Source: Gardnerella vaginalis
GTDB lineage: Bacteria > Actinomycetota > Actinomycetes > Actinomycetales > Bifidobacteriaceae
Assembly: GCF_001546485.1 (NCBI RefSeq)
Contig: NZ_KQ956870.1
Span: 1 to 64,000 of the forward strand
DNA length: 64,000 nucleotides
Reading direction: 5' to 3'
In this document: piece after piece, positions 1 through 7,582 of the stretch
Layout: each line of letters begins with the position of its first letter
How positions within the stretch are numbered: position 1 is the first letter of the stretch
The notes under the pieces: generated by a model
Told to the model about the DNA's origin: nothing
Seen by the model: only the letters and a program-made list of their open reading frames with translations
Databases searched by the model: none
Position numbers and translations under genes: made by a program

Positions 1-101
1 GCGTACGCAACTTTTCTGTTTTTTACGTTGTCATCGACGACACTATGGAAGTGCGCAGACTTCTATATTCAAAACGAAATATTGACGCACTACTGGAATA
101 A
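1..101 (+). CDS. RelE/ParE-like toxin, C-terminal end (partial)
   Basis: An open frame enters from the left edge (first full codon at 3) and ends at TAA 99-101. It encodes about 32 residues ending in ...VRRLLYSKRNIDALLE. The aliphatic strand followed by V-R-R-L-L-Y-x-K/R-R-x-I-D-x-L-L is the typical C-terminus of RelE/ParE-family type II toxins (mRNA interferase or gyrase inhibitor fold). The rest of the gene, and any antitoxin, lie outside the window. Family assignment rests only on this short tail, so it could be a remnant rather than a live toxin. Confidence 0.55.
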   Translation, partial: VRNFSVFYVVIDDTMEVRRLLYSKRNIDALLE

Positions 102-364
102 CTATTCCTAATAACTATCATTATTATGCTAACGATTATTAAAAAAGCTATCGTTAAAAGGTTTAAGATTGGCTTAATAGCTTGATTTTAGGCAAGATAT
201 CCATTCTCCTCACACCATGTCCATGCAATATTAGATTGTTGGCTGGAAGCCGTGGTGTTCTAATAATGGGCGTAGATTTCAAGTTCAACTTAAAAATTAC
301 GCCCAAAATGGTCAACTTGCTTTTTACACGTAAAAGACACACAGAAAAAGAATTGCTCCGTACA
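102..364. other. intergenic spacer, no gene recognised
   Basis: AT-rich spacer between the partial toxin and the immunity-like gene on the other strand. An 8-bp inverted repeat (TGGGCGTA at 267-274, TACGCCCA at 298-305) with a 23-nt loop could be a weak terminator for the minus-strand operon. Nothing else is supported; the short open frame starting at 182 has no recognisable content. Confidence 0.4.
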
Positions 365-697
365 CTAAATATATTGCCCTTTATGACTTGATGACATGTA
401 TTTCACGCACCGCGCTTTCCAATCATCTTCACGAACGCAAGCAAACGCATCCGTTACAGCCTGCAAACCTAAACTTTTAACATACTTACAAGCAATATTA
501 AAACTATTATCAATGCTAATCTCTTCATTTACTAGCAAACTATACTTTGCATACACAGAAGGAACAGCAGAGCCAATATCATCAAAAAGAAAAGGATTCA
601 TATCACTTAAAAATGAAGTCAATTCTTCACTTTTATTTTCTTTCCAATAATGATTTAACGCGTAATAAATCATAGAAAACAATTCAAACTTATTCAC
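365..697 (-). CDS. putative immunity protein for the adjacent toxin
   Basis: A 110-residue acidic, helical-looking cytosolic protein without signal peptide or membrane segment. I chose GTG at 697 because GGAGG lies 7 nt upstream, inside the toxin's last codons; the longer frame from 712 has no such site. It starts 2 nt after the toxin's TAG (700-702), so the two should be translationally coupled. Position after a small polymorphic-toxin-like domain, size and acidity suggest a cognate immunity protein; I do not recognise a named immunity family. Its last 70 bp (363-432) are duplicated at 2153-2222 with 4 mismatches, including the C-terminal residues EDDWKARCVKYMSS. Orphan immunity copies of this kind are common in polymorphic toxin loci. 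Confidence 0.6.
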   Translation of the reverse strand: MNKFELFSMIYYALNHYWKENKSEELTSFLSDMNPFLFDDIGSAVPSVYAKYSLLVNEEISIDNSFNIACKYVKSLGLQAVTDAFACVREDDWKARCVKYMSSSHKGQYI

Positions 698-699
698 AA

Positions 700-1071
700 C
701 TATTCCTCCCACGGATCATTATTTAATCCTGTCCTATCATGCCATTGTCTTGGAATACTATTTTTCCCACCCTCATTTATCACTTGGTTCTGATGTCGAA
801 CCCAATCCTGAGTACCATCTACGTTAATCCTAGTATGCCAATCGTTACCATACATGTCTTTACCAACATGAAAATGCTCATCGTTTGCCAATTCAGTTAG
901 CATCTTCCTATTTTCTGGCGTATCTGGTAGGTGTCCTTCTCTTTCTTCAAAGATATGTTTTATCTGGGAATCATTCTCAGGCAACTTTATCCTTCCCTTA
1001 AATTCATCTGGAATATTATCAGGATTATCGCCATACGTTCCCTTATATAAATCGCTCTGTCCTGCCCCCAT
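700..1071 (-). CDS. small polymorphic-toxin-like C-terminal domain protein
   Basis: A 123-residue frame. From about residue 38 it carries KHIF...GHLPDTPENRKML..LAND, then GKDMYGNDW, DGTQDWV and a final GG.N segment. From memory this matches a predicted nuclease-type domain found at the C-termini of CDI/RHS-like and phage-borne polymorphic toxins; I cannot name the family with certainty. There is no N-terminal delivery domain. Its ATG (1069-1071) overlaps the TAA of the DUF4417 gene by one base (TAATG), and the frame is -1 relative to that gene with A AAA AAC directly before the stop. It may therefore be made as the C-terminus of a DUF4417 fusion by frameshift, by reinitiation, or be the back half of a broken fusion gene. 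The immunity-like gene follows 2 nt after its stop. Confidence 0.6.
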   Translation of the reverse strand: MGAGQSDLYKGTYGDNPDNIPDEFKGRIKLPENDSQIKHIFEEREGHLPDTPENRKMLTELANDEHFHVGKDMYGNDWHTRINVDGTQDWVRHQNQVINEGGKNSIPRQWHDRTGLNNDPWEE

Positions 1072-1751
1072 TAGTTTTTTCTCACTATGCTAGTCCAATC
1101 TTCATATTCAACAAATTGAGTTTTCAAATATTTCTCTTTAATTTCATCTGGCATTTTACTATACACAAGAACTACTTCAGGCTCCAATTCTTCCATCATA
1201 GAGTCCATACCAGCTTCAAAATAGTATCTGTTAACTCTGTTCTTCAATTGACCATAACTACCAACAGAAACAATTGAGTGCCTCTCAACACCTAAGAACG
1301 CAATCTTTTCAGGCAAAAATTTTGTAGTATATGTCCTATCATCACCCCATCTAACACATGGTATTACATAAACACCATGCTTTTGAAAGCAATATCCAAT
1401 TGCTCTGTTTCTATAAATATTAGTAATCTGAAGCGATAAAGGCATATCTCGATATATAGAACAATCAGGAGAAATAAATCCCTCATACTGCTTTAAAATT
1501 TCAACATATTCATTTGGATGAGCAAGCAAATCACTGAATTCCGTATCATTCTCATATTCACAGACAGCAAACGTTTTTCTGTCAGTCTTGCCAATCTTGC
1601 TGAATGGCACAAGTTTATTTGGGATAATAAGATTCTTGGGTTTTTTAATTATTGGAATTTCAAAAATACCATCAAACTCAGCATCTTTAACAAGTTCTGG
1701 ATTGCAACCATCAGACAGCAGACCTGCGTTACGCACACCACTATCAACCAC
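1071..1751 (-). CDS. DUF4417 family protein (N-terminus uncertain)
   Basis: The protein matches DUF4417: CNPELV..AEFDG.FEIPII near the N-terminus, a central CVRWGDDRTY, then a conserved VSVGSYG segment. The family is of unknown function and is frequent in phages and mobile regions. The open frame can only start at GTG 1751, which has no convincing ribosome binding site. A Lys-rich tail typical of these proteins is encoded just upstream in other frames (to about 1816), and a six-A tract lies at the junction (complement 1755-1760), so the N-terminus looks frameshifted. The C-terminus ends ...SIVRKN at a slippery A AAA AAC followed by TAA; a -1 shift would continue into the toxin frame. Role in the cassette unknown. 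Confidence 0.6.
   Translation of the reverse strand: MVDSGVRNAGLLSDGCNPELVKDAEFDGIFEIPIIKKPKNLIIPNKLVPFSKIGKTDRKTFAVCEYENDTEFSDLLAHPNEYVEILKQYEGFISPDCSIYRDMPLSLQITNIYRNRAIGYCFQKHGVYVIPCVRWGDDRTYTTKFLPEKIAFLGVERHSIVSVGSYGQLKNRVNRYYFEAGMDSMMEELEPEVVLVYSKMPDEIKEKYLKTQFVEYEDWTSIVRKN
1074..1080 (-). promoter_or_regulatory. candidate -1 frameshift heptamer A AAA AAC
   Basis: On the minus strand the DUF4417 gene ends AGA AAA AAC TAA. The heptamer A AAA AAC is in the X XXY YYZ phase of the zero frame. Slipping back one base gives CTA ATG GGG GCA, which is exactly the toxin frame, so one shift would make a protein of about 350 residues. No downstream pseudoknot was worked out. An ancestral seventh A would give the same fusion without shifting. 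Confidence 0.4.
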
Positions 1752-2152
1752 TGATTTTTTCTTTGTTTCTCTTCTTTTTTGTCATAGTATCCATTCCTCA
1801 CTTCTCTTATATCCATACTTTTCTTTCTCACAATTAACATAACTAATACTAAAAAGACTCAGCCCTTCTCACAGTTAAGCTAACATCTTTCGTTTTTGCT
1901 ACAAACTTCCTACTATTCGCCACTTGAACAACTCCCTTGTTAAATATCGGATTATAGGCCAAAATCAAAAGACCAGAATTGATCCGCATTGTTAAGATGC
2001 ACGTCGGGTACTGTTGTCTGCACATGCTACACCAAAGTGAGTATTTTAGCAAACTAACACAAATTTTTTCTTTCTAACAAGATTATTTAGTCTTACAATC
2101 ACATTCACAAACACAAACAAATGTCAGAACGAAAACGCAACTTATCACCGCG
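1752..2152. other. degenerate region upstream of the toxin cassette
   Basis: No complete gene is recognisable. The first 65-90 nt hold the out-of-frame Lys-rich N-terminal tail of the DUF4417 gene. A 67-codon minus-strand frame (1849-2052) lacks recognisable motifs and a clear start. The rest is AT-rich and looks like decayed accessory DNA. Confidence 0.4.
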
Positions 2153-2222
2153 CACTAAATATTTTGCCTTTTATGATTTGATGACATGTATTTTACGCAC
2201 CGCGCTTTCCAATCATCTTCAC
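2153..2222 (-). pseudogene. orphan 3' fragment of the immunity gene
   Basis: These 70 bp match 363-432 with 4 mismatches. Read on the minus strand the fragment encodes EDDWKARCVKYMSSNHKRQNI followed by TAG at 2155-2157, a variant of the C-terminus of the immunity-like protein. Homology stops sharply at 2222, six bases before the tandem repeats begin. The fragment has no start or upstream body, so it is a remnant of a second immunity cassette or of a duplication. Confidence 0.75.
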
Positions 2223-2228
2223 TGATGA

Positions 2229-2358
2229 CGCCAAACATCGGAACAGAATTTCGCCAATCGTCGGAATGAAAGTTCGCCAATCATCGGAACAAAAGTTCGC
2301 CAATCGTCGGAATGAAAATTCGCCAATCGTCGGGACAGAATTCCGACAATCGTCGGAA
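2229..2358. repeat. 23-bp tandem repeats with palindromic core
   Basis: Five complete 23-bp units start at 2229, 2252, 2275, 2298 and 2321, followed by a partial unit from 2344. The consensus is CGCCAATCGTCGGAAYRAAARTT. The last junction forms an inverted repeat TTCCGAC-AATC-GTCGGAA (2341-2358). The array ends at a likely -35 region and lies about 60 bp before the DUF4143 ATPase gene, so it resembles an operator array (iterons) for that gene, but binding is inferred only from position and symmetry. Confidence 0.8.
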
Positions 2359-2381
2359 AATGATGATAGAATTCATATTAT
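2353..2381 (+). promoter_or_regulatory. putative promoter of the DUF4143 ATPase gene
   Basis: TATTAT at 2376-2381 is a reasonable -10. Seventeen bases upstream, 2353-2358 (TCGGAA) is a poor -35 that lies inside the last repeat unit. A protein bound to the repeats would overlap this promoter, which would suit autoregulation. Confidence 0.35.
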
Positions 2382-2428
2382 CAGCAGAAAATACGAGCAG
2401 ACTTAATTAAAAAAACAGGGTGACAGAG

Positions 2429-3703
2429 TTGAAAAAATATAGGAAAAGAATTGCCGACGATATTTTGAAAAGAAAGCTAGAAGGCAAAGGCGCGGTACTG
2501 ATTGAAGGGCCGAAATGGTGTGGGAAAACCACTACTGCAGAACAATTTGCAGCAAGCGTTTTATATATGGACAACCCCGAAAAGAAAGAACAGAATATCG
2601 CTATGTCGGAACTAAGCCCAAAGCGATTACTGAAGGGAGCTACCCCAAGATTAATTGACGAATGGCAGCTTGCTCCAAAACTTTGGGATGCAATACGGTT
2701 TGAGGTTGATCATCGTAGTGAGCTTGGGCAATTTATACTAACTGGTTCTGCTGTTCCTGCAAACACTACAGAAATTACTCACTCTGGTACTGGGCGCTTC
2801 ACGTGGCTAACAATGAGACCAATGAGCTTATATGAATCCGGTGATTCCACGGGCGAAGCTAGCTTGGAAAACCTTTTTGCGGGAACTAAAAGTATTGAGG
2901 GTGATTCAAACTTAAGTATTGACCGCCTAGCTTTTCTTGTATGCCGTGGAGGATGGCCACAATCGGTGGATATGCGTGATGAAATTGCTTTAGATCAAGC
3001 TTTTGATTACTACGATGCTATTGTACACTCCGACATTAATCGTGCCGATGACGTAAAAAAAGATGCTGAAAAAGTTAAGCGTCTTATGCGCTCATACGCA
3101 AGGAATCAAGGAGCACAAGTACCAAATACTGTGCTTTCGCGAGATATTTCTGCTAATGAAGATAAGACAATTAGCGAGGAAACCGTTGCGTCGTATGTTG
3201 ATGCGCTTCGCAAAATATTTGTTGTAGAAGATATGCCTGCTTGGAATCCAAATCTAAGATCAAAAACTGCCATTCGTTCATCCGATACGCGTTATTATAT
3301 TGACCCATCTATTGCTGCAGCGGCTTTGGGAATTGGACCAAACGACTTGATAAACGACTTAAATACTTTCGGTTTTCTATTTGAAACACTTTGCATCAGA
3401 GATCTGCGAATTTTTGCAGATTCTCTAGGCGGCGAAGTTTACCACTACAGAGATAAAGACGGACAGGAATGCGATGCGGTTATTCATTTAAGAAACGGTA
3501 AATACGGTCTTATTGAAATTAAACTCGGAGGCGAAAAGCTCATTGAAGAAGGAGTAAAAAGCCTTAAAGCGATGAAAGAAAAAATCGACACCAGTAAAAT
3601 GAACGAGCCATCTTTCCTTATGGTTTTAACTGGAACATGCGACTTTGCGTATTGCCGCAAAGACGGCGTTTACGTGGTTCCTATTGGCTGCTTAAAAAAC
3701 TAA
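2429..3703 (+). CDS. AAA ATPase with DUF4143 C-terminal domain
   Basis: About 424 residues. The N-terminal AAA domain has Walker A GPKWCGKTT (about residues 27-35), a Walker B-like PRLIDEWQ near 75 and a GSAVP sensor segment near 106. The C-terminal DUF4143 region ends with ECDAVIHL...LIEIKLGG, which resembles a PD-(D/E)xK nuclease core. Such proteins are common in bacterial accessory regions; their cellular job is poorly defined. I prefer TTG 2429 (AGGGTGA upstream; MKKYRKRIAD) over GTG 2420, which has no binding site. The gene is preceded by the 23-bp repeat array and followed by a terminator. It ends TTA AAA AAC TAA, where a -1 shift would stop after two codons. Confidence 0.85.
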   Translation: MKKYRKRIADDILKRKLEGKGAVLIEGPKWCGKTTTAEQFAASVLYMDNPEKKEQNIAMSELSPKRLLKGATPRLIDEWQLAPKLWDAIRFEVDHRSELGQFILTGSAVPANTTEITHSGTGRFTWLTMRPMSLYESGDSTGEASLENLFAGTKSIEGDSNLSIDRLAFLVCRGGWPQSVDMRDEIALDQAFDYYDAIVHSDINRADDVKKDAEKVKRLMRSYARNQGAQVPNTVLSRDISANEDKTISEETVASYVDALRKIFVVEDMPAWNPNLRSKTAIRSSDTRYYIDPSIAAAALGIGPNDLINDLNTFGFLFETLCIRDLRIFADSLGGEVYHYRDKDGQECDAVIHLRNGKYGLIEIKLGGEKLIEEGVKSLKAMKEKIDTSKMNEPSFLMVLTGTCDFAYCRKDGVYVVPIGCLKN

Positions 3704-4076
3704 TATAAATTGAATACTACTACACAAAATAACATACAAAACAATTCATCATGATTCATATAGTTTTCTGGTATATGAAACTCTTCTTGAGACTCCGCTG
3801 CTGTTTCCCGATATACGTACGGCAAGCTCACTTCACTATAGGAAGTGTTGATTGCTGTTAGCAGAGGGTCACCAATTTTGTGTGACCCTCTAGCATAATT
3901 TAACTCTCTAAAACGGTGCGTAATTAAATTGTGAATCTCCTATCAACTTTTATCCACAATTGCGTGGAAAAATGTTGCTTTTTTTTTAAGTGAATAAGCT
4001 TAATTGTGACGTGTGCGAATTTTGGGGTTACCTCTGATTTTGCATAATTTTCAAATCGATTAAGAAAGGAAGAAAG
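3704..4076. other. 373-bp spacer between the accessory patch and DUF4190 gene
   Basis: It holds one clear terminator (3863-3891), a lone perfect DnaA-box sequence TTATCCACA (3950-3958), and the leader of the next gene with AAAGGAAG just before its TTG start. No gene is recognised. Confidence 0.5.
3863..3891 (+). terminator. hairpin terminator after the DUF4143 gene
   Basis: AGAGGGTCAC (3863-3872) pairs perfectly with GTGACCCTCT (3882-3891) around a 9-nt loop. The bases after it (AGCATAATTT) are only partly T-rich. Confidence 0.6.
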
Positions 4077-4763
4077 TTGAACGAAGAGAATATGGTCATG
4101 CCTCCAGTAAATAATCAACATAATGAGTACAAGCATTTGAGTGGGCTTGGAGTGTCTGCACTTGTATTGAGTATTATTAGCATAGTATTTTCGTTTGTGC
4201 CAATTATAAACAATTTATGCCTTGTTCTTGGCGTATTGTCCATTATATTTTCTGGCTGCTCGTTCCGTGCAACAGGTAAAAAGGGAAAGAAACGCGGTCG
4301 CGGAATGGTGATTGCAGGACTTATCCTTGGCATTCTTTCTATAGTGATTACTTTGGCAATGCAAGCTAGTTTCAGCGCCTCTTTGGATAAAGCCACAGAG
4401 TCTATGAATAAAGCAAGTAAAAAGATGGATAACATGGCAAAAGGTATTGCTAATGATAACGCCAAAGAAATGAAGCTTGAAGTTAAAGGAACTGCTCCTA
4501 CAGATATCAACTTAACGGTTGCTGGCTCAAGCAGCAATGAAAGTTCTGACAATGGTGTTTGGGAAAAAGTTTTGACTGGTAAGGATGCTCAAAAGGATTG
4601 GATGATTATGGCTACTCCAAAGCTTGATGTTAATAATCCAACGCCAGACAATTATAAAGTTGAATGCTCAATTACTGTCGACGGTAAGCAGGTTTCACAT
4701 AAGAGCGCAACTGGATCAGCTGCCAATGTAATGTGCATGGCTTCTGACACAGCTGCTAAGTAA
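4077..4763 (+). CDS. DUF4190 membrane protein
   Basis: A 228-residue protein. A short cytosolic N-terminus is followed by a pair of membrane segments (about residues 21-64), a basic loop KKGKKRGRG, and a third segment (about 77-96), the layout of DUF4190 proteins. The remaining 130 residues are polar and probably extracellular, ending in a small beta-rich domain (KVECSITVDGKQV). TTG 4077 is chosen because AAAGGAAG precedes it at good spacing. The gene stands alone between two terminators. Function unknown; DUF4190 proteins are often envelope-associated. Confidence 0.75.
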   Translation: MNEENMVMPPVNNQHNEYKHLSGLGVSALVLSIISIVFSFVPIINNLCLVLGVLSIIFSGCSFRATGKKGKKRGRGMVIAGLILGILSIVITLAMQASFSASLDKATESMNKASKKMDNMAKGIANDNAKEMKLEVKGTAPTDINLTVAGSSSNESSDNGVWEKVLTGKDAQKDWMIMATPKLDVNNPTPDNYKVECSITVDGKQVSHKSATGSAANVMCMASDTAAK

Positions 4764-4794
4764 TTTATACGTCTTTATAAAATTTATTCAAACA

Positions 4795-4825
4795 AAAGCC
4801 CGACGAGATTTACTCGCCGGGCTTT
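4795..4825. terminator. bidirectional terminator between DUF4190 gene and clpC
   Basis: AAAGCCCGACGAG (4795-4807) pairs with CTCGCCGGGCTTT (4813-4825) with one mismatch around a 5-nt loop. A-rich and T-rich flanks make it usable from both convergent genes. Confidence 0.85.
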
Positions 4826-4856
4826 AGTGTATTTAGGTTTAGTTATTTAAGTAACT

Positions 4857-7436
4857 TTACTTACTTTTGTCGCTATCTTCTTTAGCTGCGCTATCTTCAG
4901 ATTTGTTTTCCTCAGATTTACTATTTTCAGTAGCAACAACAGCAGTTGTGTCTATTGTCTCAAACTTTTCACTCTTAAAAGTGAACTCTCCCAGCAAGCC
5001 TTCACCTTCGGCATCCACCTTAATGCGTTCGCCATCAACAAGCTCACCAAGCAGAATCTTCTCGGAAATAGTATCTTCAATATCACGCTGAATTACTCGA
5101 CGCAATGGTCGCGCACCCAGCAATGGATCGAAGCCCTTCTGAGCAAGCAGATTCTTAGCAGCATCCGTAAGTTCCAGCGACATGTGACGATCAAAGAGCC
5201 TGTCGTTCAACAGTCTTACATCCATGTCAACAATCTGACGAACTTCCGGTTCAGTAAGTTGACGGAACACAATCGTATCGTCCAAACGATTCAAGAACTC
5301 TGGGCGGAATTGACGTTTCAGCTCAGAATTAACCTGATCTTTCATACGCTGATACGTAGAATCTGAATTATTACCAAGCGTAAAGCCAGTATTGGCAGCC
5401 TTTGCAATATCTCGCGTACCAAGGTTAGTGGTAAGAATAATAATCGTATTCTTGAAGTCCACTTTTCGACCTTGGCCATCGGTTAAATGACCATCATCCA
5501 ACACTTGCAGCAGGGTGTTAAAAATGTCTGGATGAGCTTTCTCAATCTCATCGAAAAGTACTACAGAGAACGGCTTTCTACGAACCTTTTCAGTCAGTTC
5601 TCCGCCTTCTTCATAACCAACATATCCAGGAGGAGCGCCGAAAAGTCTGGAAGCAGCGTACTTTTCAGCAAACTCAGACATATCAACGCGAATCAAAGCG
5701 TTGTCGTCATCAAACAAGAAGTTTGCCAATGCTTTAGCAAGCTCTGTTTTACCAACACCAGTTGGGCCTGCAAAAATAAACGAACCAGATGGACGTTTAG
5801 GATCCTTCAAGCCAACGCGTGCACGGCGAATTGAGCGTGCCAAAGCGGATACGGCTTCATCCTGACCAACAATGCGCTTATGAAGTTCAGCTTCCATTTG
5901 AAGCAGCTTCTGAGATTCAGCTTGCGTAAGCTTTACCACAGGAATACCCGTAGTGCTTGAAACAACTGAAGCAATCATGTCTTCGTCAACAACCATTTTG
6001 ACGTTAGACTCACCTTCGCGCCAAGCTTTTTCTTTCTCAGCAACCTCAGTTTCCAGCTTTTCCTGATTGTCACGAAGGTTAGCAGCTTCTTCGAAGTCTT
6101 GCTGCTTGATTGCTTCATCCTTCTTTTTAGAAAGATTTGCGATCTTGTGGTTCAGTTCCTTCAGCTCAGGAGGCTGAGTCAAACGCTTAATGCGCAAGCG
6201 CGCACCAGCTTCATCAATAAGATCAATCGCCTTATCTGGAAGGTGACGGTCTTGAATATAGCGGTCAGAAAGCTCAGCAGAAGATTGTAAAGCGCCATCC
6301 GTAATAGTTACATGATGGTGATTCTCGTAGCGAGAACGCAAGCCCTTAAGAATCTCAATCGTTTCAGCAATAGTAGGTTCTGGAACCTGAATCGGCTGGA
6401 ATCTGCGCTCCAAAGCTGCGTCTTTTTCAATATACTTACGATACTCATCGGTTGTAGTAGCACCAATAGTCTGTAGCTCGCCTCGCGCAAGCATCGGCTT
6501 CAGCATGTCGGACGCACCAAGCGCACCATCAGCAGAACCTGCACCAACAATCGTATGAATCTCATCAATAAACAGCACAATATCGCCACGTGTTTTGATT
6601 TCTTTCAGAACTTTTTTCAAACGTTCCTCAAAATCACCACGATAACGTGAACCAGCAATCATTGAACCCAAATCAAGCGAATACACTTGCTTATCCTTCA
6701 ACGTTTCTGGCACATCACCTTCAACAATTTTCTGTGCAAGACCTTCTACAACTGCAGTCTTACCAACTCCAGGCTCGCCAATAAGCACAGGATTATTCTT
6801 CGTACGTCGGCTAAGCACAACCATAACGCGTTCAATTTCTTCGGAGCGACCTATAACAGGGTCAAGCTTTCCTTCTTGAGCTTCAAGGGTAAGATTGCGA
6901 CCAAATTGATCAAGTAAAGCAGAGCCAGACTGAGTACGCTTATCTTGTACACTACCCGCGTTAGCTAACTCACCTTTTTCACTATCGCTGCTTGGAACAT
7001 TATCTCCACGAATGAGATCAACAGTTGTGCTACGCAAATCACCAAGATCAACTTCCATCTTGATAAGCACTTGCGTACCAATGCCCTCACCTTCACGAAT
7101 CAGACCAAGCAGAATATGCTCAGTACCAATATAACTGTGACCAAGCTGAAGAGCTTCACGCAAACTTAACTCCAGCACTTGCTTAGCATGAGGCGTAAAA
7201 GGAATATGACCACTCGGGGAAACTGTGCCCTTACCAATCATTTCTTCAACTTGTTTGCGAGTACCATCTAAGTCTACGCCTTTTGCGCTCAGCGCTTTGG
7301 CGGCAATACCCTCACCTTCACGAATCAGACCAAGCAGAATATGCTCAGTACCAATATAATTATGCTGAAGTGAGCGAGCCTCTTCCTGAGCTAGCACAAT
7401 CACGCGTCGCGCGCGATCAGTGAACCGTTCAAACAT
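4857..7436 (-). CDS. clpC: ATP-dependent Clp protease ATPase subunit ClpC
   Basis: An 859-residue Hsp100 unfoldase that feeds proteins to ClpP. Two Clp-N repeats (about residues 4-140) come first, then AAA module 1 (Walker [10 protein letters not shown] near 220, Walker B LFIDEIHT near 290), a UVR-type coiled segment (about 425-460), and AAA module 2 (GPTGVGKTE near 555, [11 protein letters not shown] near 625), finishing with the ClpB-type small domain. The C-terminal 60 residues are a low-complexity acidic Ser/Glu/Lys tail. ATG 7436 has GGAAGG five bases upstream. It is monocistronic, ending in the terminator shared with the DUF4190 gene. Confidence 0.97.
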   Translation of the reverse strand: MFERFTDRARRVIVLAQEEARSLQHNYIGTEHILLGLIREGEGIAAKALSAKGVDLDGTRKQVEEMIGKGTVSPSGHIPFTPHAKQVLELSLREALQLGHSYIGTEHILLGLIREGEGIGTQVLIKMEVDLGDLRSTTVDLIRGDNVPSSDSEKGELANAGSVQDKRTQSGSALLDQFGRNLTLEAQEGKLDPVIGRSEEIERVMVVLSRRTKNNPVLIGEPGVGKTAVVEGLAQKIVEGDVPETLKDKQVYSLDLGSMIAGSRYRGDFEERLKKVLKEIKTRGDIVLFIDEIHTIVGAGSADGALGASDMLKPMLARGELQTIGATTTDEYRKYIEKDAALERRFQPIQVPEPTIAETIEILKGLRSRYENHHHVTITDGALQSSAELSDRYIQDRHLPDKAIDLIDEAGARLRIKRLTQPPELKELNHKIANLSKKKDEAIKQQDFEEAANLRDNQEKLETEVAEKEKAWREGESNVKMVVDEDMIASVVSSTTGIPVVKLTQAESQKLLQMEAELHKRIVGQDEAVSALARSIRRARVGLKDPKRPSGSFIFAGPTGVGKTELAKALANFLFDDDNALIRVDMSEFAEKYAASRLFGAPPGYVGYEEGGELTEKVRRKPFSVVLFDEIEKAHPDIFNTLLQVLDDGHLTDGQGRKVDFKNTIIILTTNLGTRDIAKAANTGFTLGNNSDSTYQRMKDQVNSELKRQFRPEFLNRLDDTIVFRQLTEPEVRQIVDMDVRLLNDRLFDRHMSLELTDAAKNLLAQKGFDPLLGARPLRRVIQRDIEDTISEKILLGELVDGERIKVDAEGEGLLGEFTFKSEKFETIDTTAVVATENSKSEENKSEDSAAKEDSDKSK

Positions 7437-7582
7437 AACTGCCTTCCGTTCTTTTCTTTCATTCCATGGTAGCGAGTTGCCATGACGCGGAATCTTACGT
7501 TGCTTACGAATACTTCATACATGTATTGTTCTGCATAACATAATTAATATTGCGAGAACTATAAGTATTCTTTGTTGATTAT

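Noticed and set aside
2229-2358. CRISPR array
   Set aside because: The units are directly abutting with no spacers, and no cas genes are present.
3694-3703. A AAA AAC TAA at the end of the DUF4143 gene as a frameshift site
   Set aside because: The -1 frame stops after two codons, so no extended product is possible; kept only as a control for the heptamer findings.
3950-3958. TTATCCACA, a perfect DnaA box, also at 13140-13148 and 47032-47040 (opposite strand)
   Set aside because: Each is single, with no cluster, AT-rich unwinding region or dnaA/dnaN nearby, so none marks an origin; such 9-mers occur by chance.
7441-7582. ClgR or HspR operator upstream of clpC
   Set aside because: I looked for the known actinobacterial motifs and saw only short, imperfect inverted repeats that I cannot support.
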